The notes under the pieces are model-generated. The model was not told the DNA's origin, searched no databases, and worked only from the letters and a program-made list of their open reading frames with translations. Positions 24,288 through 32,585 of a stretch of DNA of 64,000 nucleotides are shown here, piece by piece. This stretch comes from Aequorivita antarctica. Its GTDB lineage: Bacteria; Bacteroidota; Bacteroidia; Flavobacteriales; Flavobacteriaceae. Made by a program: the position numbers and the translations under genes. The stretch's first letter is position 1. Every line of letters starts with the position of its first letter. Location of the stretch: assembly GCF_007997155.1 (NCBI RefSeq), contig NZ_VORT01000012.1:1-64000 (forward strand). The letters are read 5' to 3'.

Positions 24288-27200
24288 ATGAAACAAATTA
24301 CATTTTTCGCAATTTTATTTTGTGGCTTCTTTTCATTTGGGCAACAGGCTACCATGTCTGATATTCCCTTTGAAGATGCTCAAAATGCTACTTTGGCAAA
24401 TACCCTTATCATTACTGAGATTTTCTCTGGCCAAGCAGGAACAGATTTGACTGCAGATTGGTTTGAAATTAAAAATATTGGAACTGACGCTTGGGTTTCT
24501 GGAATAGATGGTGATTTATATTACGATGACGATTCTGCCGATCCAACAACTGCTGATATTGTTCAAGGTATTTCTGAAATTCAACCTGGAGGATTTGCAA
24601 TTGTTTTGATTACTGGTGATGTTAATGACGTTACAATATTTACAGATGTTTGGGGAGAAGTAATTGATCTGACTGGTGTTGAGGTTGGTTATACAGATGG
24701 TGCCGGCCTAGGTGGCGGTGGCGATACCGTAACATTATGGGAAGGTGACCCTTTAACAACTTCACCAATAAATTCTGCATCCTATCCAGATACTTCCGTA
24801 AACGATGGACAAACTTATGATGTTGAACTTACCGCATTTAGTGTTATAGGTAATGCAAATAACGCAGTGGAAACAATAGCTCTGGGTGGAAGTAATACTG
24901 ATGTGCCTAATATTGGTTCGCCAGGTAACGGTCCAGCAATTACTGGTTCCTATGAACTTGTTATTACCGAAATTTTCCCTGGTCAAGCAGGAACTGACTT
25001 AACAGCAGATTGGTTTGAAATTAAAAATATTGGTACTGCCGCATGGACATTAGGAGTTGATGGTGATTTGTACTATGATGACGAATCTGCAGATCCAACT
25101 ACAGCAGACCTCATTGAGGGTATTTCTGAAATTCAACCAGGTGGTTTTGCAATCGTATTAATAGGTGATATAACTGATGTTGCAACTTTTGATGGTATTT
25201 GGAGCCAAGTAATTGACTTAACTAACGTTGAAGTTGGATTTACAGATGGAGCTGGACTTGGAGCTGGAGGCGATGCTGTAAATCTTTGGGAAGGTGATCC
25301 ATTAACTACTTCACCAATTGATTCTGCTTCATATCCAGATACTTCTGCGAATGATGGTCAATCTTATGACGTAGAACTTGCAGCTTTTAGTATTGTTGGC
25401 AATGCAAATGGCGCTATGGAAACTATTGATTTGGGTGGTGATAATTCAGAGGTTCCAAACATTGGTTCCCCAGGAAATGGTTCTGCTATTTCATTAGTTA
25501 GCGTTCAATTTGAAACACCTTATGTTTCCATTTCTGAAGATGGAACTTCAGTAACAATAAACGTTGAAGTTTCCCAAGCCCCAACTGTTGGTGGAACAGT
25601 AGATGTAAGTTTAACTACAGGTGGAACAGCTGTGGAAGGAACAGATTTCACATTTGCTACTTCACAAACTTTAACTTTTACCGCAGGAAGCACTTCTTCG
25701 CAATCGGTAACGATTCCAATCATTAACAATAGTGAAGATGGAAGTGACTTGTTTTTTGTGCTTTCACTTACAAACGAATCGAATGTGGTTATAGGAACTA
25801 CAGCTATATTTTCAGTATATATTCTTGATGACGATACTGTAGTGCCTGCAGGCGATGATACAGAACTTGATGTGAATTACCTTGCAAGCTATTTGGTGGA
25901 TGCTGGTGGAACTGCTGAAATTACTGCTTACGATGCTGCTACACAGCGTCTGTTTGTAACTAATGTAGGAGCAATTGAAGTTTTGGATTTTTCAGATCCT
26001 GAAAATATTACTTCATTAGCAACGGTAGATATAACACCTTTTGGAAGCTCAGTACAAAGTGTTTCTGTAAGTAATGGAATTGTTGCGGTGGCTATTTCAG
26101 CAAACGATCCACTTGATAATGGCTTTGTTGTGCTTGCTGATACTGATGGAAACAATCCAACCATTTTGGAAGTTGGTTCATTGCCCGATATGCTTACATT
26201 TTCTCCTGATGGCACTAAACTTTTGGTTGCTAATGAAGGTCAGCCAAGTGATAATTATACAGTAGATCCAGAAGGTTCTATTTCTGTGATAGAAGTATCT
26301 GCAGGTTTGGGTAATATTACACAAGCAGATGTAACTACTTTAAATTTCAATTCTTTTGATTCACAACAAGCAGCATTAATTTCAGCAGGAGTTAGAGTAT
26401 TTGGCCCAGGAGCAACTGTTTCACAAGATATGGAGCCAGAATACATTGCAGTTTCTGATGATTCACAAATGGCTTATGTTACGCTTCAAGAGAATAATGC
26501 TTATGCAATTATTAATCTTTCCACTTTGGAAATCACAGATGTAATCTCCTTCGGAAAAAAAGATCATAGTTTGCCTCGAAACTCTTTGGATACTTCAGAT
26601 GAAACTGATTTTATTTTTAATGCTTCTTGGCCAATTAAAGGTTTGTATATGCCTGATGCTGTTTCTTATTATTCTGCAAATGGAATTGGTTATATTGTTA
26701 CAGCAAACGAAGGTGACTCCCGTGATTATTCTGGATACGCCGAAGAAAGAAAACTAAACGATGCCGATTATATACTTGATCCAGCAGTATTTTCAGAAAT
26801 CGATATTTTGAAATTGGAAGCCAACCTTGGTGATATAAACGTTACTGCTGCTTCTGGTGATGCCGATGGAGACGGACTTTACGAAGAAATTCACGTTTTT
26901 GGTGGTCGTTCCTTCAGCATCTTTGAAGCTGAAACTGGAAACTTGGTTTACGACAGCGGAAACGATTTTGAAGTAATTACAGCTGCAGACCCTAATTTGG
27001 GAGGTATCTTCAACGCAAGCAATGATAACAATAACTTCAAAAACCGAAGCGATAACAAAGGCCCAGAGCCTGAAGGTATTGTTGTAAAACAAATTGGCGA
27101 TCAGGCATATGCGTTTATTTTGTTAGAACGTGTTGGTGGAATGATGGTTTATAATGTTACCGACCCTGCAAACCCAATATATCTTCAATATGTGAATAGT

Positions 27201-27590
27201 AGAGGTACAGTTCCTGGAGATCCTGAAAGTGGCGATTTAGGTCCAGAAGGTGTTGTGTATATTGAACCTGCCGATAGCCCGACAGGAAAGGCTTTGGTAA
27301 TTCTTTCAAATGAAGTGAGTGCAACCTTAAGTATTTATTCTTTGGATAATGTGTTTCTTTCTGTGAATGATAATGAATTTGCTTCGTATGATACATTCAA
27401 AATATATCCAAACCCAGCTGAGGACACTGTGTTTTTTAGCATACCAGACTCATACAGTGTGTTTGATATGATTGGGCGTTTGGTTATTTCAAAAGAAGAA
27501 ATAGCTTCTCTAAATATTTCTGCACTTAGTACTGGAACTTATATCATAAAAAACTCAAAAGGAATATCTCAAAAGTTGATTGTTAAGTAA
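24288..27590 (+). CDS. Very large secreted protein: two lamin-tail-like repeats, Calx-beta, choice-of-anchor I, T9SS tail
   Basis: The 1100-residue protein has a signal peptide (1-19). Two nearly identical blocks of about 175 residues follow (about 41-215 and 225-398). Each opens with ITEIF.GQAGTDLTADWFEIKNIG and ends NIGSPGNG; they look like lamin-tail domains. A Calx-beta domain (about 405-515, ending FSVYILDDD) is next. A long beta-propeller-like region (about 525-1010) has YIAVSDDSQMAYVTLQENN, ANEGDSRDY and GPEPEGIVV, matching the choice-of-anchor I family, once annotated as alkaline phosphatase-like. The sorting tail begins KIYPNPAED. A surface calcium-binding or nuclease/phosphatase-associated role is an inference. 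The gene stands alone with its own terminator. Confidence 0.88.
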   Translation: MKQITFFAILFCGFFSFGQQATMSDIPFEDAQNATLANTLIITEIFSGQAGTDLTADWFEIKNIGTDAWVSGIDGDLYYDDDSADPTTADIVQGISEIQPGGFAIVLITGDVNDVTIFTDVWGEVIDLTGVEVGYTDGAGLGGGGDTVTLWEGDPLTTSPINSASYPDTSVNDGQTYDVELTAFSVIGNANNAVETIALGGSNTDVPNIGSPGNGPAITGSYELVITEIFPGQAGTDLTADWFEIKNIGTAAWTLGVDGDLYYDDESADPTTADLIEGISEIQPGGFAIVLIGDITDVATFDGIWSQVIDLTNVEVGFTDGAGLGAGGDAVNLWEGDPLTTSPIDSASYPDTSANDGQSYDVELAAFSIVGNANGAMETIDLGGDNSEVPNIGSPGNGSAISLVSVQFETPYVSISEDGTSVTINVEVSQAPTVGGTVDVSLTTGGTAVEGTDFTFATSQTLTFTAGSTSSQSVTIPIINNSEDGSDLFFVLSLTNESNVVIGTTAIFSVYILDDDTVVPAGDDTELDVNYLASYLVDAGGTAEITAYDAATQRLFVTNVGAIEVLDFSDPENITSLATVDITPFGSSVQSVSVSNGIVAVAISANDPLDNGFVVLADTDGNNPTILEVGSLPDMLTFSPDGTKLLVANEGQPSDNYTVDPEGSISVIEVSAGLGNITQADVTTLNFNSFDSQQAALISAGVRVFGPGATVSQDMEPEYIAVSDDSQMAYVTLQENNAYAIINLSTLEITDVISFGKKDHSLPRNSLDTSDETDFIFNASWPIKGLYMPDAVSYYSANGIGYIVTANEGDSRDYSGYAEERKLNDADYILDPAVFSEIDILKLEANLGDINVTAASGDADGDGLYEEIHVFGGRSFSIFEAETGNLVYDSGNDFEVITAADPNLGGIFNASNDNNNFKNRSDNKGPEPEGIVVKQIGDQAYAFILLERVGGMMVYNVTDPANPIYLQYVNSRGTVPGDPESGDLGPEGVVYIEPADSPTGKALVILSNEVSATLSIYSLDNVFLSVNDNEFASYDTFKIYPNPAEDTVFFSIPDSYSVFDMIGRLVISKEEIASLNISALSTGTYIIKNSKGISQKLIVK

Positions 27591-27626
27591 TTGTTTATTT
27601 TTTTAAATGTTGAATTGTTAAGCTTG

Positions 27627-27657
27627 AAAACCGCTTCTTCAATTAGAAGCGGTTTTT
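27627..27657 (+). terminator. Terminator after the choice-of-anchor I gene
   Basis: AAAACCGCTTCT-TCAATT-AGAAGCGGTTTT followed by T residues, 36 bases past the stop codon. Confidence 0.88.
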
Positions 27658-27696
27658 ACTTTTTAAACGTATTTTTGTGCTTCAAAGAAATATTGA

Positions 27697-28626
27697 ATGA
27701 CAAAAATTAAAGCTTGGATTGCTGCCGCGAGATTGCGAACGTTACCACTTTCGGTTTCTGGGATTATTGTTGGGGCATCTTTGGGAAATACAACACTGAA
27801 CCAACCTTTTGCTGGATCATATAATTCACATATTTGGCAGTCCAGTCTTTTCTGGCTTGCAATATTAGTTACAATCGGCTTTCAAGTGCTTTCAAATTTT
27901 GCAAATGATTACGGCGATGGCATACGCGGCACTGATGCCAAAAGAGAAGGAGAAAAACGAATGGTAGCTTCCGGGATTATTTCACCCAAACAGATGAAAA
28001 TTGGGATGATCATTACTGGAGTCATCACTTTCTTCTTGGCCACAGTTTTAATTTTTATGGCTTTCGGGAATAAAAACCTCATCATTTCCTTTGTTTTTTT
28101 CAATCTCGCCATTGTATCCATAATCGCTGCGGTAAAATACACCGTGGGGAAGAAAGCCTACGGTTATTCTGGCTTAGGGGATGTTTTTGTATTTCTATTT
28201 TTTGGATTACTTAGCGTTTTGGGAAGCTATTATTTGTTCACTCACAGCCTAAATTGGCAGCTATTGTTACTTGCCACGGCGATTGGCTGTTTCAGTACCG
28301 CAGTGCTAAATCTGAACAATATGCGAGATATTGAAAATGACGCTGCTGCTAAAAAACATACTTTGGTTGTAAAACTGGGTAGTGAAAAATCAAAACAGTA
28401 TCATGCCTTTTTGTTGTTATTCGGAATGTTATGCGCTATTGTTTACACCGCAATAAATTATAGGGAACCACTGCAATTTGTATATCTAATTGCCTTTATC
28501 CCTTTTCTTTTAAATATAAAAACTGTTTTCAAAAATAAAACACCTAAGCTGCTGGACAGCGAATTGAAAAAGGTTGCCCTTAGCACCTTTTTGTTTGCAG
28601 TCCTGTTTAGTATATTTATATATTAA
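27697..28626 (+). CDS. menA: 1,4-dihydroxy-2-naphthoate polyprenyltransferase
   Basis: The 309-residue UbiA-type membrane prenyltransferase has eight or nine hydrophobic helices. The first Mg-diphosphate motif is NDYGDGIRGTD, and the second aspartate-rich loop is NNMRDIENDAAAKKHT. These match MenA, which attaches the isoprenoid tail to dihydroxynaphthoate in menaquinone synthesis. It heads a run of plus-strand genes that also contains menC and menE, which supports the assignment. Confidence 0.94.
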   Translation: MTKIKAWIAAARLRTLPLSVSGIIVGASLGNTTLNQPFAGSYNSHIWQSSLFWLAILVTIGFQVLSNFANDYGDGIRGTDAKREGEKRMVASGIISPKQMKIGMIITGVITFFLATVLIFMAFGNKNLIISFVFFNLAIVSIIAAVKYTVGKKAYGYSGLGDVFVFLFFGLLSVLGSYYLFTHSLNWQLLLLATAIGCFSTAVLNLNNMRDIENDAAAKKHTLVVKLGSEKSKQYHAFLLLFGMLCAIVYTAINYREPLQFVYLIAFIPFLLNIKTVFKNKTPKLLDSELKKVALSTFLFAVLFSIFIY

Positions 28627-28638
28627 AAAAAATCTAAA

Positions 28639-29319
28639 ATGAAAATTACATTCTACGGACAAAACTGTCTCGGTATTGAAGTTAAAGGAAAACACATCAT
28701 AGTAGATCCCTTCATAACCGGAAACGAACTGGCGAAAGACAAAATAGACATCAATACCCTAAAAGCAGACTACATATTACTAACCCACGCACATCAGGAC
28801 CATACTTTGGATGCCGAAACGATAGCGAAGAACACAGGTGCTATAATTGTTAGTAATTATGAAATTACAAACCATTATGAAGCAAAAGGGATTGAAGTCC
28901 ATCCAATGAACCATGGCGGAAGCTGGAAGTTCGAATTTGGAAAAGTGAAATTTGTAAATGCCATTCACTCAAGCAGTTTTGCCGATGGGAGTTATGGTGG
29001 CCAGCCAGGCGGTTTTGTGATTGAGGGTGAACACAAAAACATTTACATAGCTGGTGATACTGCGTTAACGATGGATATGAAATTAATCCCGTTGCGTACA
29101 AAATTAGACTTGGCAGTTCTTCCCATAGGCGACAATTTCACAATGGGAGTTGAAGATGCTCTTATTGCCAGTGATTTTGTGCAATGCGATAAAGTATTGG
29201 GCGTCCATTACGATACTTTCGGTTATATTGAAATAGACCACGAAGAAGCAAAACGCAAATTTTACGATGCAAATAAAGATTTAATGCTTCTTGAAATAGG
29301 CGAATCAATCGAATTATAA
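28639..29319 (+). CDS. Metal-dependent hydrolase, UPF0173 (metallo-beta-lactamase fold)
   Basis: The 226-residue protein has the metal site LTHAHQDHTLD (HxHxDH), followed by AIHSSSF, AGDTAL and GVHYDTFG, which supply the remaining ligands. There is no signal peptide. Members of UPF0173 lack an agreed substrate. It begins 12 bp after menA inside the menaquinone gene run, so a link to that pathway is possible but unproven. Confidence 0.92.
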   Translation: MKITFYGQNCLGIEVKGKHIIVDPFITGNELAKDKIDINTLKADYILLTHAHQDHTLDAETIAKNTGAIIVSNYEITNHYEAKGIEVHPMNHGGSWKFEFGKVKFVNAIHSSSFADGSYGGQPGGFVIEGEHKNIYIAGDTALTMDMKLIPLRTKLDLAVLPIGDNFTMGVEDALIASDFVQCDKVLGVHYDTFGYIEIDHEEAKRKFYDANKDLMLLEIGESIEL

Positions 29320-29331
29320 ATTAAATGTCTT

Positions 29332-29349
29332 CCCGAGCGCAGTCGAGGG
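29332..29349. repeat. REP-like palindrome, single copy
   Basis: CCCGAGCGCAGTCGAGGG, with core GAGCGCAGTCGA, lies in the 40-bp gap between the UPF0173 and menC genes, 11 bases before the menC ATG. Confidence 0.7.
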
Positions 29350-29359
29350 GTCTTTCTCA

Positions 29360-30403
29360 ATGTTAGAAGCTTCATTCCAAAAACACCTCCTAAACTTTAA
29401 ACGCCCAAGCGGCACTTCGCGTGGCGTTATGAATTCCAAAGAAACCTATTTTCTTATTCTGAAAACCGAAGAAAGTTTTGGAGTCGGAGAATGCGGGCTT
29501 CTTCGCGGGTTGAGTATTGATGACCGATCTGATTACGAAGAAGAATTGGAGGGTGTTTGCGAAAATATTGCTTTGGGCGTAAGCGAAGAAAATTTATACG
29601 AAGCCTTGCAGGAATTTCCCTCGTTACAATTTGGCGTTGAAACCGCTTTTAAATCCTTAAACTCAAAAAATCCTTTTGAATTATTTCCTTCAGAATTTAC
29701 GCGTGGGGAAGAATCAATCCCCATAAACGGTTTGGTTTGGATGGGCGATAAAGCCTTTATGAACGAACAGATTTCAGAAAAACTGAAACAAGGTTTCACT
29801 TGTATCAAAATGAAAATTGGTGCCATAGATTTCAAAACCGAACTGGAACTTTTAAAATCAATAAGAAAAGAATTTTCTTCTCAAGAAGTTGAGCTTCGTG
29901 TAGATGCCAACGGTGCTTTTTCACCAAAAGAAGCATTAGAGAAATTAAAAGTGCTTTCAGATTTGAAATTACATTCCATAGAACAACCCATAAAACAAGG
30001 CCAATGGCAGGAAATGGCAAGACTTTGTGAAGAAACACCGCTTCCCATCGCCTTGGATGAAGAACTCATAGGCATTTTTTTCGAAGAAGAAAAAAGCAAA
30101 TTACTCAATACCGTAAAACCACAATTTATAATCTTAAAACCTTCATTGATAGGTGGTTTCCGTGGAAGCGATACATGGATAAACATCGCAGAAAAACACA
30201 ACGCAGGTTGGTGGATTACTTCGGCATTGGAAAGCAATGTGGGTTTGAACGCCATTTCGCAATATACATTCACAAAAAACAGTAAATTGCCGCAAGGTTT
30301 GGGCACGGGCAGCCTTTACTCAAATAATATTGACAGTCCGCTGGAGGTTTCAAATGGAACTTTGCATTACAACCCGTCTGCTCACTGGAAGTTTCAATTT
30401 TAA
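29360..30403 (+). CDS. menC: o-Succinylbenzoate synthase, enolase superfamily
   Basis: The 347-residue protein has a capping domain (about 1-110) and a TIM-barrel with KMKIG (KxK-type catalytic Lys), LRVDANGAF (metal Asp), SIEQPI (metal Glu), ALDEEL (metal Asp/Glu) and ILKPSLIGGF (second Lys). The enzyme dehydrates SHCHC to o-succinylbenzoate. Dipeptide epimerases share the fold, but the menA and menE neighbours favour MenC. A REP-like palindrome lies directly upstream and may shape the transcript. Confidence 0.9.
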   Translation: MLEASFQKHLLNFKRPSGTSRGVMNSKETYFLILKTEESFGVGECGLLRGLSIDDRSDYEEELEGVCENIALGVSEENLYEALQEFPSLQFGVETAFKSLNSKNPFELFPSEFTRGEESIPINGLVWMGDKAFMNEQISEKLKQGFTCIKMKIGAIDFKTELELLKSIRKEFSSQEVELRVDANGAFSPKEALEKLKVLSDLKLHSIEQPIKQGQWQEMARLCEETPLPIALDEELIGIFFEEEKSKLLNTVKPQFIILKPSLIGGFRGSDTWINIAEKHNAGWWITSALESNVGLNAISQYTFTKNSKLPQGLGTGSLYSNNIDSPLEVSNGTLHYNPSAHWKFQF

Positions 30404-30502
30404 TTTAGTCTTCGGAACATTTTAAAAGCAAGAAATTCTTTGAGAATCATTAATTTTGGCAGCGTTTTCAAAACACCTTTAAACTAATCCCTATTACCTG
30501 TT

Positions 30503-31474
30503 ATGTACATTCAACAAGCTTTTAAATCCCTCCACGAATGGTGGCGCTATCTTGTAGGTTTTATTATAATTTTTCTCGCCAGCCAAATTGGGTCCATTCC
30601 ACTATTAATGGCTGTAACGTTTAAGGTAATGACCGATGGAGGCGATATAGAATCCATTCAGGATCCAAATGTATTGATGGGGGTTTTGGATTCAAATCTT
30701 ACACTATTTTTGATGTTACTTAGTTTTGCCGTGGGTTTATTGGCTATTTATTTGGTAGTGCGTTACCTTCATAAACAATCTTTTGTTCAACTTACAACTT
30801 CGCGTAGAAAAACCGATTGGGGCCGTGTATTTTTTGGGTTTGGACTTATAACTATCACCACACTTGTTGTAACTGGTTTAGATTATTACAGCAATCCAGA
30901 GGATTATGTGCTGCAATTTGATTTGGTTCCCTTTGCTATTCTTGCAGTAATTGCATTAATAATGATTCCGCTGCAGACCAGTTTTGAAGAATACCTTTTT
31001 CGGGGTTATTTAATGCAAGGAATTGGTGTTTTGGCAAAAAACAAATGGTTGCCGCTTGTAATTACTTCAGTAGTTTTTGGGGCGCTTCATTTGGCAAACC
31101 CAGAGGTTGATAAATTCGGAAATATTATTATGATTTATTACATTGGCACAGGTTTCTTTCTTGGTATTATGACATTGATGGACGAAGGCATGGAACTCTC
31201 ATTAGGTTTCCACGCTGGAAATAATCTAATTACCGCGTTGTTGGTAACTGCAGATTGGACCGTTTTTAAAACGCATTCGGTCTTGAAAGATATTTCTGAA
31301 CCTTCTACAGGATTTGATGTTGTTGCTCCAGTATTTATTCTGTATCCTATTTTCTTATTAATAATGGCTTGGCGCTACAAATGGCGCGATTGGGGCGAAA
31401 AGCTTTTTGGGAAAGTAGAAGAGCCTATTGTTATAGCAGAAGAAAATACTCCGAACTCAACATATATTGAATAG
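30503..31474 (+). CDS. CPBP-family intramembrane metalloprotease
   Basis: The 323-residue protein has about eight membrane helices. The CPBP/Abi motifs are present: SFEEYLFRGYL (EExxxR), FGALHLANPE (FxxxH) and LGFHAGNN. Related proteins (Rce1-like) cleave membrane-embedded substrates. It lies between menC and menE and its stop overlaps the menE start by one base, so it is part of the same transcript. The substrate is not known. Confidence 0.9.
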   Translation: MYIQQAFKSLHEWWRYLVGFIIIFLASQIGSIPLLMAVTFKVMTDGGDIESIQDPNVLMGVLDSNLTLFLMLLSFAVGLLAIYLVVRYLHKQSFVQLTTSRRKTDWGRVFFGFGLITITTLVVTGLDYYSNPEDYVLQFDLVPFAILAVIALIMIPLQTSFEEYLFRGYLMQGIGVLAKNKWLPLVITSVVFGALHLANPEVDKFGNIIMIYYIGTGFFLGIMTLMDEGMELSLGFHAGNNLITALLVTADWTVFKTHSVLKDISEPSTGFDVVAPVFILYPIFLLIMAWRYKWRDWGEKLFGKVEEPIVIAEENTPNSTYIE

Positions 31475-32535
31475 TGAAATCATTATTACATCCCAAGTTC
31501 AAATTAAATGGTGAAGCATTTGAATCAGCTGAAGCGTTAAAGGAACGTGCAAACCATTTTGTTGAAAAAGGGAATGGTGACCAAACTGCCATAGGAAAAT
31601 TTATTTTGGAATGGCTGGATAACAATGATTTTATAACCGTAAAAACATCCGGTTCCACTGGAATTCCAAAAAATATCAAGCTTCAAAAAGAACACGTTTT
31701 TAATAGTGCTGAAGCCACAGTAAATTATTTCGATTTAAAGGAAAATACCAAATCATTGTTATGCCTTCCTGCGGAATATATAGCAGGGAAGATGATGCTC
31801 GTGCGTGCAATGACAGTGGGTTGGGATTTATATAGAACTGCACCAGAAAAAAATCCGCTGGCTGATACTGATAATATTTTCGACTTTTCTGCAATGGTTC
31901 CGTACCAAGTTTTTCACTCTTTAGCAGATTTGTACAAAGTGAAAAAACTGATTGTTGGTGGAGGGGCTGTTCCATGGAAGTTAGAAGAAGAACTACAGAA
32001 ATGTGAAACGCACATATTCGCAACTTATGGAATGACTGAAACTATTAGTCATATCGCCGTTCGACCATTAAATGGAAAGGAAAAATCTGCTGTTTTTTCT
32101 GCACTTCCAAAAGTGAATTTTTCACAGTCAGAAAATGGTTGTTTACAAATTCACGCTCCCGAAATTTCAGAAGAAACCGTCGCTACCAATGATGTGGTTG
32201 AACTAATTTCTCCAACTTCCTTTAAATTTTTGGGAAGGATAGATAATGTGATTAATAGTGGCGGTACAAAAGTGCATCCCGAAGCAGTGGAGGAAAAACT
32301 TTCAATTCACATAAACCTGCCTTTCTTTATAACATCGGAAAAAGATGGAGCTTTGGGTGAACGGGTTATTTTGATAATTGAGAGTGAAAAGCAATTAAAA
32401 GTTGAAGATTATTCCGAAGCTTTTGGAACGCTTTCGGCTTATGAAAAACCTAAGAAAATATACACTCTGTCCAAATTTATTTATACTGAAACCGGAAAGA
32501 TAAAGCGGGCTGAGGTTTTGAAGAATTTAAAATAA
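31474..32535 (+). CDS. menE: o-Succinylbenzoate-CoA ligase, short form
   Basis: The 353-residue protein starts at GTG, overlapping the previous stop by one base (TAGTG). The AMP-binding P-loop is KTSGSTGIPKNIKL, then ATYGMTETISHIA and LGRIDNVINSGGTKVHPE, with the catalytic Lys in TGKIKR near the C-terminus. At about 350 residues it is shorter than the 450-490 of many MenE proteins, lacking much of the N-terminal subdomain, as I recall for flavobacterial MenE. It activates o-succinylbenzoate with CoA in menaquinone synthesis. Confidence 0.9.
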   Translation: MKSLLHPKFKLNGEAFESAEALKERANHFVEKGNGDQTAIGKFILEWLDNNDFITVKTSGSTGIPKNIKLQKEHVFNSAEATVNYFDLKENTKSLLCLPAEYIAGKMMLVRAMTVGWDLYRTAPEKNPLADTDNIFDFSAMVPYQVFHSLADLYKVKKLIVGGGAVPWKLEEELQKCETHIFATYGMTETISHIAVRPLNGKEKSAVFSALPKVNFSQSENGCLQIHAPEISEETVATNDVVELISPTSFKFLGRIDNVINSGGTKVHPEAVEEKLSIHINLPFFITSEKDGALGERVILIIESEKQLKVEDYSEAFGTLSAYEKPKKIYTLSKFIYTETGKIKRAEVLKNLK

Positions 32536-32540
32536 ATTAA

Positions 32541-32577
32541 AAAACCCTTCCAGCGTTCCAAATGCAGGAAGGGTTTT
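32541..32577 (+). terminator. Bidirectional terminator between menE and the LRR gene
   Basis: AAAACCCTTCC-(15)-GGAAGGGTTTT, with A-run and T-run on the two sides. It serves both the menE end (plus) and the convergent leucine-rich gene (minus). Confidence 0.85.
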
Positions 32578-32585
32578 TAAAGAAA

